Assembly (NCBI RefSeq): GCF_003121295.1
Contig: NZ_PHNC01000031.1
Coordinates: forward strand, 1,614,439-1,678,438
Direction of reading: 5' to 3'
DNA length: 64,000 nt
From: Streptomyces orinoci
GTDB lineage: Bacteria; Actinomycetota; Actinomycetes; Streptomycetales; Streptomycetaceae
The notes under the pieces: model-generated
What the model was told of the DNA's origin: nothing
The model's input: the letters and a program-made list of their open reading frames with translations, nothing else
Database searches by the model: none
Program-made: the position numbers and the translations under genes
Shown here: positions 61,974-64,000 of the stretch, one piece after another
Position numbering within the stretch: position 1 is the first letter of the stretch
Layout of the letters: every line of letters starts with the position of its first letter

Positions 61974-63041
61974 ATGCTCCGAACTTTTCGGCCCGCCATC
62001 GGCCTGGCACTCGGCACGGTGTGCGCGCTGGCGCTGACCGCTTGCGGCGGCTCGGGCGACAACGCCGGTGACAGCGCATCGGCCGCGCAGGGCGGTGCCT
62101 CGCTCAAGGGCCAGACGATCACCGTCTACAGCGGCCAGCATGAGCAGACCGTCAAGGCACTGGCGGCGGACTTCGAGAAGCGCACCGGGATCAAGGTCAA
62201 ACTGCGCTCCGGCGACGAAGCGGAGCTGGCCAACCAGATCCTCCAGGAAGGCCCGGCGTCCCCCGCCGATGTCTTCTACGCCGAGAACCCGCCCGCACTG
62301 ACCACCCTGGAGGAGAAGGGGCTGCTCGCCCCGGTCCGGCCCGGGACGCTCAAGTCCGTTCCCGCCGGGGACAGTTCACCCAAGGGCGACTGGGCCGGTG
62401 TCTCCGCCCGTACCGCCGCCTTCATCGCCGCCGAGGGCAAGGGCGCCGACACCGCGCCGCCCGCCTCCGTACGCGACCTGGCCAAGCCCGAGTGGAAGGG
62501 GCGGCTCGGCATCGCACCCGGCGAGACCGACTTCGCCCCCGTCGTCACCCGCATGATCAAGACCGATGGCGAGGACGCCGCCAGGAAGTGGCTGGCGGGC
62601 CTGAAGGCCAACGCCAGGACGTACGACAGCAACGAGGACCTGTCGGCGGCCGTCAACAAGGGCGAGGTCGAGGGCGGCGTCATCGACCACTACTACTTCT
62701 ACCGTCTGCGCGACGAACAGACCGCCGCCAGGACCCACGCCAAACTGCACTACTTCGCCAAGGGCGACCCCGGCGCACTCATCGACGTCTCCGGCGCCGC
62801 CGCCCTCAAGAACGGCAAGCACCAGCAGGCCGCCCAGGCATTCCTCGCCTACCTCGACAGCGTCCCCGCGCAGCAGGTGATCGCCGGCTCCGAGAGCTAT
62901 GAGTACCCGCTCGTACCCGGCGTGAAGGGCAAGAAGGAACTGCCCGAGCTCGCCACCATCGGCACGGTCGCGAACGGCGCCGGCCTCGGCGACGGCAAGG
63001 ACGCCCTCAGGCTGCTCCAGGACACCGGCCTTCTGCCATGA
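61974..63041 (+). CDS. Fe(III) ABC transporter substrate-binding lipoprotein
   Basis: 355 residues from ATG 61974, with GGAGGGG just upstream; a longer ATG at 61959 would place this within the protein. Lipobox LALTAC. The mature FbpA-like protein has LKGQTITVYSGQHEQTVKAL, GIKVKLRSGDEAELANQILQ, PADVFYAENPPALTTLEEKG, LAKPEWKGRLGIAPGETDFA and the Tyr pair GGVIDHYYFYRLR that binds Fe3+ in this family. Its stop overlaps the permease ATG (ATGA). It delivers iron to the permease. Confidence 0.94.
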   Translation: MLRTFRPAIGLALGTVCALALTACGGSGDNAGDSASAAQGGASLKGQTITVYSGQHEQTVKALAADFEKRTGIKVKLRSGDEAELANQILQEGPASPADVFYAENPPALTTLEEKGLLAPVRPGTLKSVPAGDSSPKGDWAGVSARTAAFIAAEGKGADTAPPASVRDLAKPEWKGRLGIAPGETDFAPVVTRMIKTDGEDAARKWLAGLKANARTYDSNEDLSAAVNKGEVEGGVIDHYYFYRLRDEQTAARTHAKLHYFAKGDPGALIDVSGAAALKNGKHQQAAQAFLAYLDSVPAQQVIAGSESYEYPLVPGVKGKKELPELATIGTVANGAGLGDGKDALRLLQDTGLLP

Positions 63042-64000
63042 CCGGACTCCCCAACCCCGCAGGCCCGTCACCGCTGGGACGGTGGCGGGGCGCCGGCCTG
63101 CTCGCACCGGCCGCCCTCGCCATCGCCGCCGCCGTGGCCTCACCCCTGGTCCTCATCGGCGTCCAGGCCGGTGAGGCCGGCTGGGAGCAGGCCCGGCGCC
63201 TCCTGGGCCGCCCGCTCGTCGGCGACCTGCTGTGGAACACGGTCACGCTCGCCCTCGCGGTCACCCTCGCCACCGCCGTCCTCGGCTTCGGCGCCGCCTG
63301 CCTGGTGGAACGCACCGATCTGCCCGGCCGCCGCTGGTGGACCACCGCCCTCGCCCTGCCGCTGGCCGTGCCCGAGTTCGTCCGCGGCTACTCCTGGGTC
63401 TCCCTCACCTCCTCGGTGCGGGGCTACTGGGGAGCGGTCCTGGTGATGACCTGCTCGCTCTACCCACTGGTCTTCCTCCCGGTCGCCGCCACCCTGCGCC
63501 GCGCCGACACCGCGGCCGAGGAGGTCTCCCGCAGCCTCGGCCGGGGCCCGCTCGCCACCCTGTGCCGCGTCACCCTGCCCCTGGCCCGCCCGGCCCTGGC
63601 CGGCGGAGCACTCCTCGTCTCGCTCTATCTGCTCGGCGAGTACGGGGCGTTTGCAATGCTGCGCTACACCACCTTCGCCACCGCCATCTTCACCGAGTAC
63701 AAGCTGGGTTTCGACGCCGCATCCGCCGCCCAGCTCACCCTCGTCCTGGTCGCCCTCGCCCTGCTGCTGGTCGTCCTGGAGGCGGGCACCGGACGCCGCG
63801 GCCGCACGGTACGCCGCGCCACCGCCGGGCGCGGCGCGGCCCCGGCCCGGCTCGGCCGCTGGACTCCCCTGGCCCTGGCGGCACTTGGCTCGCTGACCGC
63901 CACCGCGCTCGGCGTGCCGGTCTACGCCCTCGGCTACTGGCTGGTGCGCGGCAGCTCCACCACGCTCCCACAGGCTTCGGTGATCACCGCCGTTCTCACC
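63038..64000 (+). CDS. Fe(III) ABC transporter permease (partial, continues past window)
   Basis: The open frame from ATG 63038 runs to the window edge and gives 321 residues without a stop. It has several membrane helices, beginning GAGLLAPAALAIAAAVASPL, and one complete EAA loop, EEVSRSLGRGPLATLCRVTL followed by P-L, near residue 165. A further helical half starts near WTPLALAALGSLTATALG. This fits FbpB-type permeases of about 530 residues with two fused halves. The ATPase gene is presumably further downstream. Translationally coupled to the binding protein. Confidence 0.92.
   Translation, partial: MTGLPNPAGPSPLGRWRGAGLLAPAALAIAAAVASPLVLIGVQAGEAGWEQARRLLGRPLVGDLLWNTVTLALAVTLATAVLGFGAACLVERTDLPGRRWWTTALALPLAVPEFVRGYSWVSLTSSVRGYWGAVLVMTCSLYPLVFLPVAATLRRADTAAEEVSRSLGRGPLATLCRVTLPLARPALAGGALLVSLYLLGEYGAFAMLRYTTFATAIFTEYKLGFDAASAAQLTLVLVALALLLVVLEAGTGRRGRTVRRATAGRGAAPARLGRWTPLALAALGSLTATALGVPVYALGYWLVRGSSTTLPQASVITAVLT

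Overview
The window is high-G+C actinomycete chromosome, most probably Streptomyces. Codon third positions are strongly G/C, GTG starts are common, and XRE + DUF397 regulator pairs, SAV_915-type and WXG-type genes, a complete GlgE alpha-glucan operon and a sugar ABC importer without its own ATPase are all typical of that genus. The assignment rests on gene content only. No tRNA, rRNA or CRISPR array was seen.

Layout. 1-3.4 kb: end of a probable NAD-dependent epimerase, an aldo/keto reductase, three tandem DUF397 genes behind an XRE regulator, and two small divergent genes. 3.5-6.6 kb: two secreted or surface proteins (trypsin-like protease with five C-terminal repeats; anchored protein). 7.2-8.2 kb: remains of a small secreted peptide gene and a small protein with L7/L12-like motifs. 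8.2-19.7 kb: a sugar ABC importer whose MalG-type permease lies 4.6 kb from the MalF-type permease and binding protein, with TetR/SDR, CBS, VOC and XRE genes between them; then a CitA/CitB-type two-component pair and a divergent dicarboxylate symporter. 19.8-22.2 kb: TetR repressor and divergent 14-TM drug exporter with two abutting operators. 22.3-33.7 kb: glycogen/trehalose metabolism: glgE-treS-pep2-glgB on the minus strand and glgP divergent. 33.9-38.4 kb: a type VII-like cassette interrupted by an IS630-family element. 38.5-44.2 kb: a glycosyltransferase/nucleotide-sugar dehydrogenase/oxygenase cluster with one unrecognised protein. 44.8-46.6 kb: a second XRE/DUF397 locus. 46.7-50.3 kb: two thermolysin-type metallopeptidases. 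50.6-58.3 kb: DinB-like protein, HxlR regulator, heterodimeric ABC exporter and glgX. 58.4-64 kb: two tandem L,D-transpeptidases, a cupredoxin and the start of an iron ABC transporter.

How the genes work together. GlgE, TreS, Pep2 (maltokinase) and GlgB form the trehalose to maltose to maltose-1-phosphate to branched alpha-glucan route; GlgP and GlgX degrade the product. The sugar importer probably uses a shared genome-encoded ATPase (MsiK). Secreted proteases, L,D-transpeptidases and the cupredoxin belong to the cell envelope. The most distinctive parts are the precisely reconstructable IS630 insertion into the SAV_915-type gene, the adjacent WXG-type protein with two paralogous membrane partners (possible effector/immunity cassette), the unrecognised 466-residue protein in the glycosylation cluster, and several strong DNA dyads and a G-quadruplex motif.
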